From positions 1-64,000 of the forward strand of contig JAUNAF010000002.1 in assembly GCA_030527715.1 (NCBI GenBank): a stretch of 64,000 nt of DNA, given 5' to 3'. Made by a program: the position numbers and the translations under genes. Under the pieces are notes generated by a model. That model did not search any database, was not told where the DNA came from, and worked only from the letters and a program-made list of their open reading frames with translations. The DNA comes from Eubacteriales bacterium (GTDB lineage Bacteria; Bacillota; Clostridia; Lachnospirales; Lachnospiraceae). Shown here one piece after another: positions 35,178 through 42,395 of this stretch (the stretch's first letter is position 1; every line of letters starts with the position of its first letter).

Positions 35178-35942
35178 TCAGTTAAACAGATTAGCGCTGA
35201 TGACTACAAAGCATGCCATGGTCAGCTCACAGATCTGCAGAAAAAATCCAGCCAGATCCCCGGTCATCCCGCCAAAATTTTTGTAGGAAATTCTCCGGTA
35301 CATCAGAAACGAGAGCAGGCAGGCTGCAAGTGCCGCGCTGCCGAAGAGTGGATTCTGCCACAGCATATAGACAGCACAGAGTGCTATGATGATTCCTGAT
35401 ACGACCGTGATCGTCTGTACCTGTGCCGCGTCCGAAAATGCTGCTGCAAGTCCGCTTGTTCTCGCTTTTTTAAACCGCACGATCGACAGTGCACTGCAGG
35501 CTCTTGACAGACAGTAGCCTGCACAGAGCACCTTCATCTGTTCAAAGGTCACTGCGGTAAAAACTCCGTAGTTCAGGATAAAATAACAGCCTCCCATGAT
35601 GATCGCAAACGCTCCGGAGTTGGAATCCTTCAGGATCTCCAGTCGACGCTCCATGGTCTGATAGGAACTAAGTGCATCGCAGGTGTCCAGATATCCGTCC
35701 AGATGGATACCTCCGCTGACCAGCACCGGGATCAGTACCAGCACTGCGGTATAAAATCCGTTTTCTCCGGTAAGTTTTGTTCCAAACTGCATCCACAGCA
35801 GCATCAATGCACCGATGACCGCTCCGACAAGCGGAAAGAAGCAGAGACTGTAGCGCATGCGCTCCTTATTCCATTCTATCTGCGGTACCGGTATCTTCGA
35901 ATACATCGAGACCGCAATCAAGGCAGCATAAATCAGATTCAT
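35178..35942 (-). CDS. cobS: Adenosylcobinamide-GDP ribazoletransferase (cobalamin synthase)
   Basis: CobS joins adenosylcobinamide-GDP to alpha-ribazole (or its phosphate) at the membrane, the last assembly step of cobalamin. The 254 residues have several membrane helices and the family signature GGIHLDGYLDTCDALSS near residue 80, followed by EILKDSNSGAFAIIMGG. GGCYFILNY and the helical C-terminus fit as well. It starts inside the end of cobU (four-base overlap). Confidence 0.95.
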   Translation of the reverse strand: MNLIYAALIAVSMYSKIPVPQIEWNKERMRYSLCFFPLVGAVIGALMLLWMQFGTKLTGENGFYTAVLVLIPVLVSGGIHLDGYLDTCDALSSYQTMERRLEILKDSNSGAFAIIMGGCYFILNYGVFTAVTFEQMKVLCAGYCLSRACSALSIVRFKKARTSGLAAAFSDAAQVQTITVVSGIIIALCAVYMLWQNPLFGSAALAACLLSFLMYRRISYKNFGGMTGDLAGFFLQICELTMACFVVISANLFN

Positions 35943-36487
35943 TTTTCGTTCTCACCTCTGTCTGACTCTTTGATCTTAACCGGAATCGAGTATACTACTT
36001 CCACCACCTCATCCGCAAGAGCTGCCAGCAAAGTATTTACTTTTCCAAGACATTTCAGATAATCCAGCGTCCATGGATCATACTCTGTTCCGTCGGAAAA
36101 CACTTCATTCGTGACAATGACAAGATTTCTGCAGGACTCTTTCAATCTGCACACACCGCGCATGATCTCTTCTGAGACATTTCTCCAGTCCTGCTTCTGT
36201 CCTCCCAAAAACATCTCATTTGCAGTGAGATTTGACATACATTCCAGCAGTGCATCTGCCCCTGGCTCCATTGCCAGTGCAGCGAGGTTCCTTGGACATT
36301 CCAGTGTTTCAAAGCCTTTGCCGCTGCGCTGTTCTCTGTGCCTTGCGATCCTGCGTCTGCTCTCATCATCCCTGCATTCCATCGTTGCAATATAATATCT
36401 TTTCCTGCAAGCCGAAAAGTCTGTCATGCGCTTTTCTGCGTAGACAGACTTTCCACTTCCACTTCCACCGGTAACCAGTATAAACAT
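35939..36487 (-). CDS. cobU: Adenosylcobinamide kinase/guanylyltransferase
   Basis: CobU phosphorylates adenosylcobinamide and then transfers GMP to it. The 182 residues start with an intact P-loop, LVTGGSGSGKSVYAE, and keep the RRIARHREQR segment whose histidine accepts GMP. The C-terminal motif TNEVFSDGTEYDPWTLDYLKCLG differs from the classical SNEVGxGIVP form, which instead survives in the shorter paralogue at 34768-35160. This suggests the two may have divided their roles (inference). It lies 11 bases after cobT and overlaps cobS. Confidence 0.88.
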   Translation of the reverse strand: MFILVTGGSGSGKSVYAEKRMTDFSACRKRYYIATMECRDDESRRRIARHREQRSGKGFETLECPRNLAALAMEPGADALLECMSNLTANEMFLGGQKQDWRNVSEEIMRGVCRLKESCRNLVIVTNEVFSDGTEYDPWTLDYLKCLGKVNTLLAALADEVVEVVYSIPVKIKESDRGENEK

Positions 36488-36498
36488 TTTTTATATCC

Positions 36499-37548
36499 TC
36501 ATAACAACGGCTGGTAGGCATCCAGATGAATCTCATCGAACGTACTCATCTTGTAGTATACCTCACAGGCCATATCCAGTATCGGAAATAACACCACCGC
36601 TCCGGTACCTTCTCCGAGACACATATCCATATGCAGCGGAGCCTCAAGCCCCATCGCCTCCAGAAGCAGGGAAGCTGCAGGCTCTTTGGATACATGAGAG
36701 ACCAGCATAAACTCCTTCGCAGCCGGACAGATCCTTGCGGCTGTCATCGCAGCAACTGTGGAGATAAATCCATCGATCACCACCGGGATCCGGTAAATCG
36801 CGCCGCCCAGGAAGACACCTGCCATACCGGCAATATCATAGCCGCCGACTGCGCAGAGCATATCGATCGTGTCTTCGAAACCGGACTCATACTTTTCAAT
36901 GGCTTCGCGGATGACCTCGACCTTCTTCTTCAGTCCCGCTGTCGTCAGACCGGCGCCTCTGCCGGTCATCCTCTCCGGATCCATCTTCAGATAAATCGAA
37001 GCCAGCGCGCTGCTCGTCGTGGTATTTCCGATTCCCATCTCTCCGGTAGCAAGCAGCCGGTATCCTTCCTCACTGCGTTCGCGCACCAGATCAATACCGG
37101 TCTGAAGCGCACGGATCGCCTGTTCACGTGTCATCGCCGGCTCTTTTCGAAAGTTTTTTGTGCCATAGGAGATCTTTCGCTGAATCAGTCGGGTATCTGT
37201 TGCGATCCCAATATCGACAGCAAACAGATCCGCACCTGCTTTTTTGCAGAGAACTGCGGCAGTTGCACGGTCAGACAGAAAGTTTTCCGAAATCAGTGCA
37301 GTCACTTCCTGCCCGGACTGTGTCACACCCTCTTCCACGATTCCATTATCTGCACAGAGAATCAGCAGTCCTTTTTTATCAATTGAGATCTTATCTGTCT
37401 CCATGATGCCGGCGATCTGAATCAGATAGTCCTGCATCTTTCCGAGACTGTGCAGCGGAATCGCAATGCTGTTCCAGTTCTCCCTGCATTTCTCCATTGC
37501 TTCCTGATTCAGACCTCTTATTTCCGGAAGGTGTAATTCTTCTCTCAC
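36499..37548 (-). CDS. cobT: Nicotinate-nucleotide-dimethylbenzimidazole phosphoribosyltransferase
   Basis: CobT makes alpha-ribazole-5'-phosphate from nicotinate mononucleotide and the lower-ligand base. The 349 residues contain LATGEMGIGNTTTSSAL, GRGAGL and, near the end, LGEGTGAVVLFP with the catalytic glutamate. Start GTG 37548 follows GAGGAG by four bases. No cobalamin riboswitch fits in the 37 bases upstream, and no terminator separates it from the preceding wall-binding gene, so it appears to be read from that transcript. The corrin ring genes are absent here, so this set suits salvage of cobinamide or lower-ligand exchange. Confidence 0.95.
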   Translation of the reverse strand: MREELHLPEIRGLNQEAMEKCRENWNSIAIPLHSLGKMQDYLIQIAGIMETDKISIDKKGLLILCADNGIVEEGVTQSGQEVTALISENFLSDRATAAVLCKKAGADLFAVDIGIATDTRLIQRKISYGTKNFRKEPAMTREQAIRALQTGIDLVRERSEEGYRLLATGEMGIGNTTTSSALASIYLKMDPERMTGRGAGLTTAGLKKKVEVIREAIEKYESGFEDTIDMLCAVGGYDIAGMAGVFLGGAIYRIPVVIDGFISTVAAMTAARICPAAKEFMLVSHVSKEPAASLLLEAMGLEAPLHMDMCLGEGTGAVVLFPILDMACEVYYKMSTFDEIHLDAYQPLL

Positions 37549-37585
37549 GATGCTCCTCTTTTCAGTGTTGTGCTTTCGTTTTTCT

Positions 37586-39028
37586 TTATTTCAGCAGGCT
37601 GAGTGCCAGCTGAAGTTCCTGATTGTATCTGGATGCATATGCCGGAAATGCTGCTTTTCTCTTCTTATACAGCTTTTTCAGAAGCTTTGCATCTGACATA
37701 GAGCTTTTCACCTTCAGAGACTGGATAACGCTCACTGCGGAATTCTGTCCGTGCTGAATGGAGTAGCTGAATACTGCACCCTTTACAACATCTGAACGCT
37801 CTGTCAGATCTACACCGAGGTTAAACAGCTTGGTCTCCACATTGTCATAGTAGTTTACCTTGGCAAAGGTATCCTGCATTGCGGAGAAGGTCTTCGGATT
37901 ACGCTTGTAGATCGCATGCCAAGCTTTGTAGAACTTTGTGTTGCTCTTCAGCTTCAGACCGCTGGTATAGGCAGCATAGGTCTTAAATTCCGGGCAGACT
38001 GCCGGATTTGACGCATATGCATATTTAACAAACGGAAGCAGTGCATATCGATAGTCAAACTGATAAGCTCCGCAGGCACTTCCATAGTCTCCTCCGGTCT
38101 GGTTGTACGCCTGGGAACCGGACTCAAAGGTCAGGAAGAACAGCATCTTGTCACTCGGTGCATCGGAATCCGGAACTACTGTGCAGACTCCGGCTGCAGA
38201 GATAATATATTTTCTTCCCTTATGCTCTACCGTTGTGTTGACCAGCATCTGACCGGTTTTTGTATCGAAATAATAGAGCTTTCCTGCGACACTGTAGATA
38301 CCTTCTGCTCTCTGTCCTTTTTTCTTTGAGGACTTGATCAGATAATAGGTCTTGTTGTCAATGGTCACCCATCCGGTCTTCATGTTGTCGTTGAAATAAT
38401 AAGCATGATCGTTGAACTCATACCATCCGGTGATCTTCACACCGTCAGAATCAAAGCCGTAGGACTTTTTGTTGGACGGCATTTTATAGATCTGATTCTG
38501 TACAGCTGCTCCGGTCGTAGGCAGAAAATAGTAGGTTTTTCCATCTACCGTCTGCCAGCCGGTCTGTCTTACTCCGTCATTGTCAAAGTAATACAGCTGA
38601 TCCTTGATCTCCTGCAGTCCGGTCACACGTCTTCCCTGCTCATCCACATAGTAACGGCTTCCCTTATACTTTACAAAACGATTGCGTAATTTCTTTCCTT
38701 TCGCATTGTAAAAATAATAGTCGTTGCCGATTTTGTACCAGCCCTTTTTAAAATTTGAAATGATGACACCATCATCACCGACGAATACTCTCTTGCTGAC
38801 ACGCTTTACGGTCTTTGTCAGAAACTTGTTTCTGTCCATCAGGCCGTCTGCATTCACATGACGGTTTCCGATCCACTGATTGGTAAGTACCGTTCCGTCC
38901 TCATCCACATAGTGCATATCTCCCGTTTCGTTGATCCTCACCCAGTCCGCTTTTACACCGGCCGGGATCAGAAGCATCACTGAGAGCAATACCAGACCAA
39001 ACCATTTTCTGCAGTTTCTTAATCTCAT
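37586..39028 (-). CDS. Secreted cell-wall-binding repeat protein with lysozyme-like C-terminal domain
   Basis: The 480 residues begin with a signal peptide (basic start, hydrophobic about 10-26, then AGVKADW). About ten cell-wall-binding repeats follow, each around 20 residues with Gly-Trp-Tyr and Y-Y-F motifs (KGWYKIGNDYYFYNAKGK), which usually bind teichoic acid, choline or glucan. The C-terminal 175 residues open LTFESGSQAYNQTGGDYGSACGAYQFDY. The pattern Glu-Ser-Gly then GD-x-G-x-A-x-G-AYQF resembles lysozyme-type or VgrG-associated hydrolase domains (an inference from pattern only). ATG 39028 follows TAGGAGGAG. Confidence 0.8.
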   Translation of the reverse strand: MRLRNCRKWFGLVLLSVMLLIPAGVKADWVRINETGDMHYVDEDGTVLTNQWIGNRHVNADGLMDRNKFLTKTVKRVSKRVFVGDDGVIISNFKKGWYKIGNDYYFYNAKGKKLRNRFVKYKGSRYYVDEQGRRVTGLQEIKDQLYYFDNDGVRQTGWQTVDGKTYYFLPTTGAAVQNQIYKMPSNKKSYGFDSDGVKITGWYEFNDHAYYFNDNMKTGWVTIDNKTYYLIKSSKKKGQRAEGIYSVAGKLYYFDTKTGQMLVNTTVEHKGRKYIISAAGVCTVVPDSDAPSDKMLFFLTFESGSQAYNQTGGDYGSACGAYQFDYRYALLPFVKYAYASNPAVCPEFKTYAAYTSGLKLKSNTKFYKAWHAIYKRNPKTFSAMQDTFAKVNYYDNVETKLFNLGVDLTERSDVVKGAVFSYSIQHGQNSAVSVIQSLKVKSSMSDAKLLKKLYKKRKAAFPAYASRYNQELQLALSLLK

Positions 39029-39038
39029 TTTTCTCCTC

Positions 39039-39941
39039 CTAGCTGAAATAGTGATCACCGATTTTCAGTCTTCCGCCTCCGCCGTTAAAGAAATAGTATC
39101 CTTTCAGAATCGATCCGTTCCTCAGAACCTCCTCTGCAGCTCTGAGTGAATCTGCCTGGATTCTGCCATTTCCGTTGTTCAGTCTGTCCAGACTTCCGTT
39201 CAGTGCCGGAGTGAACTGACCACTCTGATAAATGACCCCTTTCAGTGTGTTCGGAAAACGACTGCTCTTGATACGGTTGACTACAACGCTTGCAACACAT
39301 TTCTTTCCATAGTAGGACTGATTGCCCGCCTCAAGGTAAACCAGGGTCCCCAGCAGGCGGATCTCCTTCTGTGTCGGGTGATTTTCCGGGTTTTTGTTTC
39401 CCTTCGTGATCACACCTTTGCGATTCACATAGCTGTCTTCGATCCAGCACTGCGTCGCCATAGATCCATCTGCCTTGTAATAATGACCATCTACCCAGTA
39501 AGAACAGATCCTGCCCTTCTTTTTGTCAATGTAATAGGTTTTATCTCCGATCTTCACCTGTCCGGTACAGATCCTTCCGTCTTCACCGAAATAAAACCAT
39601 TGGCCGTCAAGTTTGACCCACCTTGATTTTACCATGACACCTTTTTTCCCATAGTAGTAATCCCCTACTCTGGAACTGGTAATTCTGCCCTTCTTCTCAT
39701 CCACATAATAGTGCTTTTTCCTGACACAGATCCTTCCGGTCTGAAGACACCCTTCCTCATCAAAGTAATACCATCGCTTTTTGATACACTTCCATGAGGA
39801 TGTCACGTAAGACTTCGTGGCTTTGTTGTAAAACTTCCTGCTTCCATTCACCTCCCGCCACTTTGCGTTTCCCTGGATCGGAAGTCCCAGGACCAGCACA
39901 AAAAGCAGCAGAATCACTACATTAAATTTTTTTCTTCCCAT
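39039..39941 (-). CDS. Secreted wall-binding protein with SleB-type cell wall hydrolase domain
   Basis: A signal peptide (residues 1-26, cut near GNAKW) leads into about seven cell-wall-binding repeats (e.g. WYYFDEEGCLQTG). A C-terminal SleB/hydrolase_2 domain spans about 195-300. The start of that domain, TLVYLEAGNQSYYGKKCVASV, contains the expected catalytic Glu. SleB enzymes are lytic transglycosylases in spore cortex or wall turnover. ATG 39941 is chosen over ATG 39947 because GAGGG then has a six-base spacing. It heads the transcript that continues into the lysozyme-like and cob genes and has a consensus promoter. Confidence 0.87.
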   Translation of the reverse strand: MGRKKFNVVILLLFVLVLGLPIQGNAKWREVNGSRKFYNKATKSYVTSSWKCIKKRWYYFDEEGCLQTGRICVRKKHYYVDEKKGRITSSRVGDYYYGKKGVMVKSRWVKLDGQWFYFGEDGRICTGQVKIGDKTYYIDKKKGRICSYWVDGHYYKADGSMATQCWIEDSYVNRKGVITKGNKNPENHPTQKEIRLLGTLVYLEAGNQSYYGKKCVASVVVNRIKSSRFPNTLKGVIYQSGQFTPALNGSLDRLNNGNGRIQADSLRAAEEVLRNGSILKGYYFFNGGGGRLKIGDHYFS

Positions 39942-40005
39942 ACACATCCCTCAAAATCTGTCATTTTTACAACTTTTTATTACAAAATTGTTAAAAATTA
40001 TCTTC

Positions 40006-40034
40006 ATTATAACGAAAGACGAGGTTTTTGTCAA
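40006..40034 (-). promoter_or_regulatory. Consensus promoter of the wall-hydrolase transcript
   Basis: TTGACA (40034-40029) and TATAAT (40011-40006) are separated by exactly 17 bases, a perfect sigma-A promoter. The leader of about 60 bases is A/T-rich and holds no obvious riboswitch. Confidence 0.92.
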
Positions 40035-40057
40035 CCGAAACGGTTTTCTCTTTGTCT

Positions 40058-40093
40058 ACGGGAGGCAAACGCATGAAAAGCCTCCCCGTTTTT
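40058..40093. terminator. Hairpin between trpS and the hydrolase promoter
   Basis: ACGGGAGGC pairs with GCCTCCCCGT (one bulge). Five Ts follow on the plus strand, while the trpS side (minus) lacks a T-run. It may end trpS transcription weakly or block antisense reading. Confidence 0.5.
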
Positions 40094-40119
40094 CAACGAA
40101 AAGACTTTTCTTTCTGGTT

Positions 40120-41124
40120 TTATCGGATGCGCTCCGGAAAACCGATCTTCTTCTGAACCTTGCGCAGGGTCTTGTTAGCATAGTATCCGGCCTTCTCAGC
40201 ATTATTCTTGATGATACCGTCCAGATATGCCTTATCCTTTGAGATGCGCTCTACTTCGCTCTGAAGCGGACGAAGCTGATCTACGACAGACTCGCCAACA
40301 GCCATCTTAAGTTCTCCGTAACCCTTGCCGTCAAATTCAGCTAACACTTCTTCCACACTCTTTCCTGTGCATGCGCGATAGATGTCGATCAGGTTGCGGA
40401 TGCCAGGCTGCTCGTCTCTGTAAAGGATCTGTCCCTCAGAGTCTGTCACAGCGCGCTTGAACTTGCGGATGATCGTGTCCGGATCATCCATCAGATAAAT
40501 ACTGCCGTTCGGATTTTCATCTGACTTGGACATTTTCTTAGCCGGATCCTGCAGACTCATGATCTTTGCGCCGGCCTTTCCAAAATACGGCTCCGGAATG
40601 GTAAATACATCTCCGTAGATGCCGTTGAAACGCTGTGCAATATCTCTGGTAATCTCCAGATGCTGCTTCTGATCAATGCCTACCGGAACCACATCTGCCT
40701 GGAACAGCAGAATATCAGATGCCATCAGAACCGGATAGGTGAACAGACCAGCATTGATATTGTCTGCATGCTTCGCTGACTTGTCCTTGAACTGTGTCAT
40801 ACGGTTCAGCTCTCCCATATAGGTAAAGCAGTTTAAGATCCATGCAAGCTCTGCATGTGCAGATACATGAGACTGATAGTAAATACAGTTTTTCTCCGGA
40901 TCAAGTCCTGCTGCAATATAGAGGGTCAGCAGTGCGCGTGCTCTCTTTCTAAGCTCTGCCGGATTCTGACGGACAGTGATGGAATGCTCATCTACCACGC
41001 AGTAAAAGCATTCATACTCATCGCTGAGCTTCACCCAGTTTTTTAATGCTCCGAGATAATTTCCCAGGGTCAGGTTTCCTGTAGCCTGCATTCCGCTGAA
41101 TAATACTTTTTTATCACCAATCAT
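40120..41124 (-). CDS. trpS: Tryptophanyl-tRNA synthetase
   Basis: TrpS charges tRNA-Trp. The 334 residues carry the class I HIGH variant TLGN (in ATGNLTLGNYLGAL) and KMSKS in AKKMSKSDENPNGSIY near residue 197. Length and motifs are normal. ATG 41124 is 12 bases from AAAGG, which is better placed for an ATG at 41131 that begins a five-codon frame ending in a Trp codon and overlapping this start. No T-box leader is present. It diverges from luxS. Confidence 0.96.
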   Translation of the reverse strand: MIGDKKVLFSGMQATGNLTLGNYLGALKNWVKLSDEYECFYCVVDEHSITVRQNPAELRKRARALLTLYIAAGLDPEKNCIYYQSHVSAHAELAWILNCFTYMGELNRMTQFKDKSAKHADNINAGLFTYPVLMASDILLFQADVVPVGIDQKQHLEITRDIAQRFNGIYGDVFTIPEPYFGKAGAKIMSLQDPAKKMSKSDENPNGSIYLMDDPDTIIRKFKRAVTDSEGQILYRDEQPGIRNLIDIYRACTGKSVEEVLAEFDGKGYGELKMAVGESVVDQLRPLQSEVERISKDKAYLDGIIKNNAEKAGYYANKTLRKVQKKIGFPERIR

Positions 41125-41131
41125 GACTCAT
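41114..41131 (-). other. Five-codon leader frame with Trp codon overlapping the trpS start
   Basis: ATG AGT CAT GAT TGG TGA (Met-Ser-His-Asp-Trp) has AAAGG five bases upstream. It runs across the trpS ATG in another frame and ends ten bases past it. The only strong ribosome binding site therefore serves this frame better than trpS. It may be a translational sensor of Trp-tRNA or only chance. Confidence 0.4.
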
Positions 41132-41201
41132 CGTTACCTTTCTGTAGTTTCTTATGTACTCTTTTGCTTCACTGAAGCAGCAAGTTTTTCCACTGAGATA
41201 A

Positions 41202-41230
41202 ATCCTATCATCCACTCTTCAGAAAGTCAA
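41202..41230 (-). promoter_or_regulatory. Promoter of trpS
   Basis: TTGACT (41230-41225) and TAGGAT (41207-41202) are 17 bases apart on the minus strand. The leader contains a GCTTC-AGT-GAAGC hairpin. Confidence 0.65.
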
Positions 41231-41259
41231 TTGACATTTCATCTTACATAGGTCATACT
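41231..41259 (+). promoter_or_regulatory. Promoter of luxS
   Basis: TTGACA (41231-41236) and CATACT (41254-41259) are 17 bases apart. Its -35 box directly abuts that of the divergent trpS promoter. A GGCTGCC / GGCAGC hairpin lies in the leader (about 41272-41293). Confidence 0.65.
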
Positions 41260-41320
41260 AACCATAATCAGAGGCTGCCTTTTCCCGGCAGCTCCACATC
41301 AACTTGAAAAGGAGATTATT

Positions 41321-41800
41321 ATGGAAAAAATCGCCAGCTTTACAATCAATCACCTTTCTCTTCAGCCGGGTGTCTATGTATCCAGAAAAGATCACATCGG
41401 TGCAGAGACCATCACGACCTTTGATCTTCGCATGACTTCTCCGAACGAGGAGCCGGTGATGAACACTGCTGAGATGCATACGATCGAGCATCTGGCAGCA
41501 ACCTTCCTGCGCAATCATCCTGTATATGCAGAAAAAACCGTGTACTTTGGCCCAATGGGCTGCCGCACCGGTTTTTATCTTCTGCTTGCAGGCGATTATG
41601 AATCCAGAGATATCGTACCGCTGATGCAGGAGCTCTTCACGTTCATCCGTGACTTCTCCGGCGAAGTACCCGGCGCATCTGCCAGAGACTGCGGCAACTA
41701 TCTCGATATGAATCTGCCGATGGCAAATTATCTTGCTGACAGATATCTCAAAAATGTGCTGATCGACATTTCCGATGAACGTCTGGTCTATCCGGACTGA
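41321..41800 (+). CDS. luxS: S-ribosylhomocysteine lyase
   Basis: LuxS splits S-ribosylhomocysteine into homocysteine and DPD, the precursor of autoinducer 2, completing recycling of S-adenosylhomocysteine. The 159 residues show the metal-binding HxxEH (His53, Glu56, His57), catalytic Cys81 in GCRTGFYLL and the metal ligand Cys124. AAGGAG precedes the ATG. No pfs (nucleosidase) gene is adjacent. It is monocistronic with its own promoter and terminator. Confidence 0.97.
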   Translation: MEKIASFTINHLSLQPGVYVSRKDHIGAETITTFDLRMTSPNEEPVMNTAEMHTIEHLAATFLRNHPVYAEKTVYFGPMGCRTGFYLLLAGDYESRDIVPLMQELFTFIRDFSGEVPGASARDCGNYLDMNLPMANYLADRYLKNVLIDISDERLVYPD

Positions 41801-41812
41801 TAAGATCTGTCC

Positions 41813-41847
41813 GGCCTGCATTCTTTTATGAATGCGGGCCTTTTTTT
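41813..41847 (+). terminator. Terminator of luxS
   Basis: GGCCTGCATTC and GAATGCGGGCC form an 11-bp stem (one G-U) with a six-base loop, then seven Ts. The last codons of the convergent DUF5662 gene run through the 3' arm. Confidence 0.93.
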
Positions 41848-42395
41848 CTGTCTTCTTTTCTTCCCTTCTTCAGATACACCTCCCGCACAAAGCGGAAGCA
41901 TTCCTCCTCACCGTGGCGGTCCAGGATCTTCAGAAAGAATTCCAGCTCCTTCTGTGTCTTCGGATGGATCATATAATGTGATTTTCCAGCCATATAATAT
42001 TTCAGCGGGTCATGCTGTGTGTAATGTCCTTTGTTATAGACCTTGGAAGCGGCGATTCGATCCGCCAGCATCTCTGCCACATAGTTTCTCGGCATTCTCA
42101 TGCCGCCCATCGTCTGTCCCGGATGCTCGATATCATAGTCGATCCAGTATTCAAAATGATGTCTGTTTCGTCCCTTATGATGAAGCCAGGCAGAAGAATA
42201 CCCCTTTTCCTCCCGCTCTGCGTTGTTCGGGCTTCGATCCCCCTGATAGTATTTCACACCGATCAGAAATTCTGCCGGAGTATATTTGGACAGGTCATGT
42301 GTCAGACCCTGACGGTAAATTCCCATCTTGAAACAGTGTTCCATCACGAGCAGCTTATGCTCTGTGATGGTTTTAAAGTGTCCGATCGGATTCAT
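41826..42395 (-). CDS. DUF5662 family protein
   Basis: This 189-residue protein belongs to DUF5662, short cytoplasmic proteins of unknown function. It starts MNPIGHFKTITEHKLLVMEH and is rich in His, Tyr and Lys. Conserved-looking segments are THDLSKYTPAEF, SSAWLHHKGRNRHHFEYW and MLADRIAASKVY. Closely placed His and Asp residues resemble a metal-binding HD-like arrangement (inference). Its start overlaps the end of the GlgX-like gene by 23 bases, so the two are coupled, and its last four codons lie within the luxS terminator. Confidence 0.87.
   Translation of the reverse strand: MNPIGHFKTITEHKLLVMEHCFKMGIYRQGLTHDLSKYTPAEFLIGVKYYQGDRSPNNAEREEKGYSSAWLHHKGRNRHHFEYWIDYDIEHPGQTMGGMRMPRNYVAEMLADRIAASKVYNKGHYTQHDPLKYYMAGKSHYMIHPKTQKELEFFLKILDRHGEEECFRFVREVYLKKGRKEDRKKGPHS

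Noticed and set aside
37549..37585. Cobalamin riboswitch upstream of cobT
   Set aside because: Only 37 bases separate cobT from the previous gene, far too little for a B12 riboswitch, and no B12-box-like sequence is seen.
41125..41230. T-box leader for trpS
   Set aside because: The leader is only about 70 bases and lacks the AGGGTGGNACCGCG-like T-box core. The same holds for the hisZ and leuB leaders.
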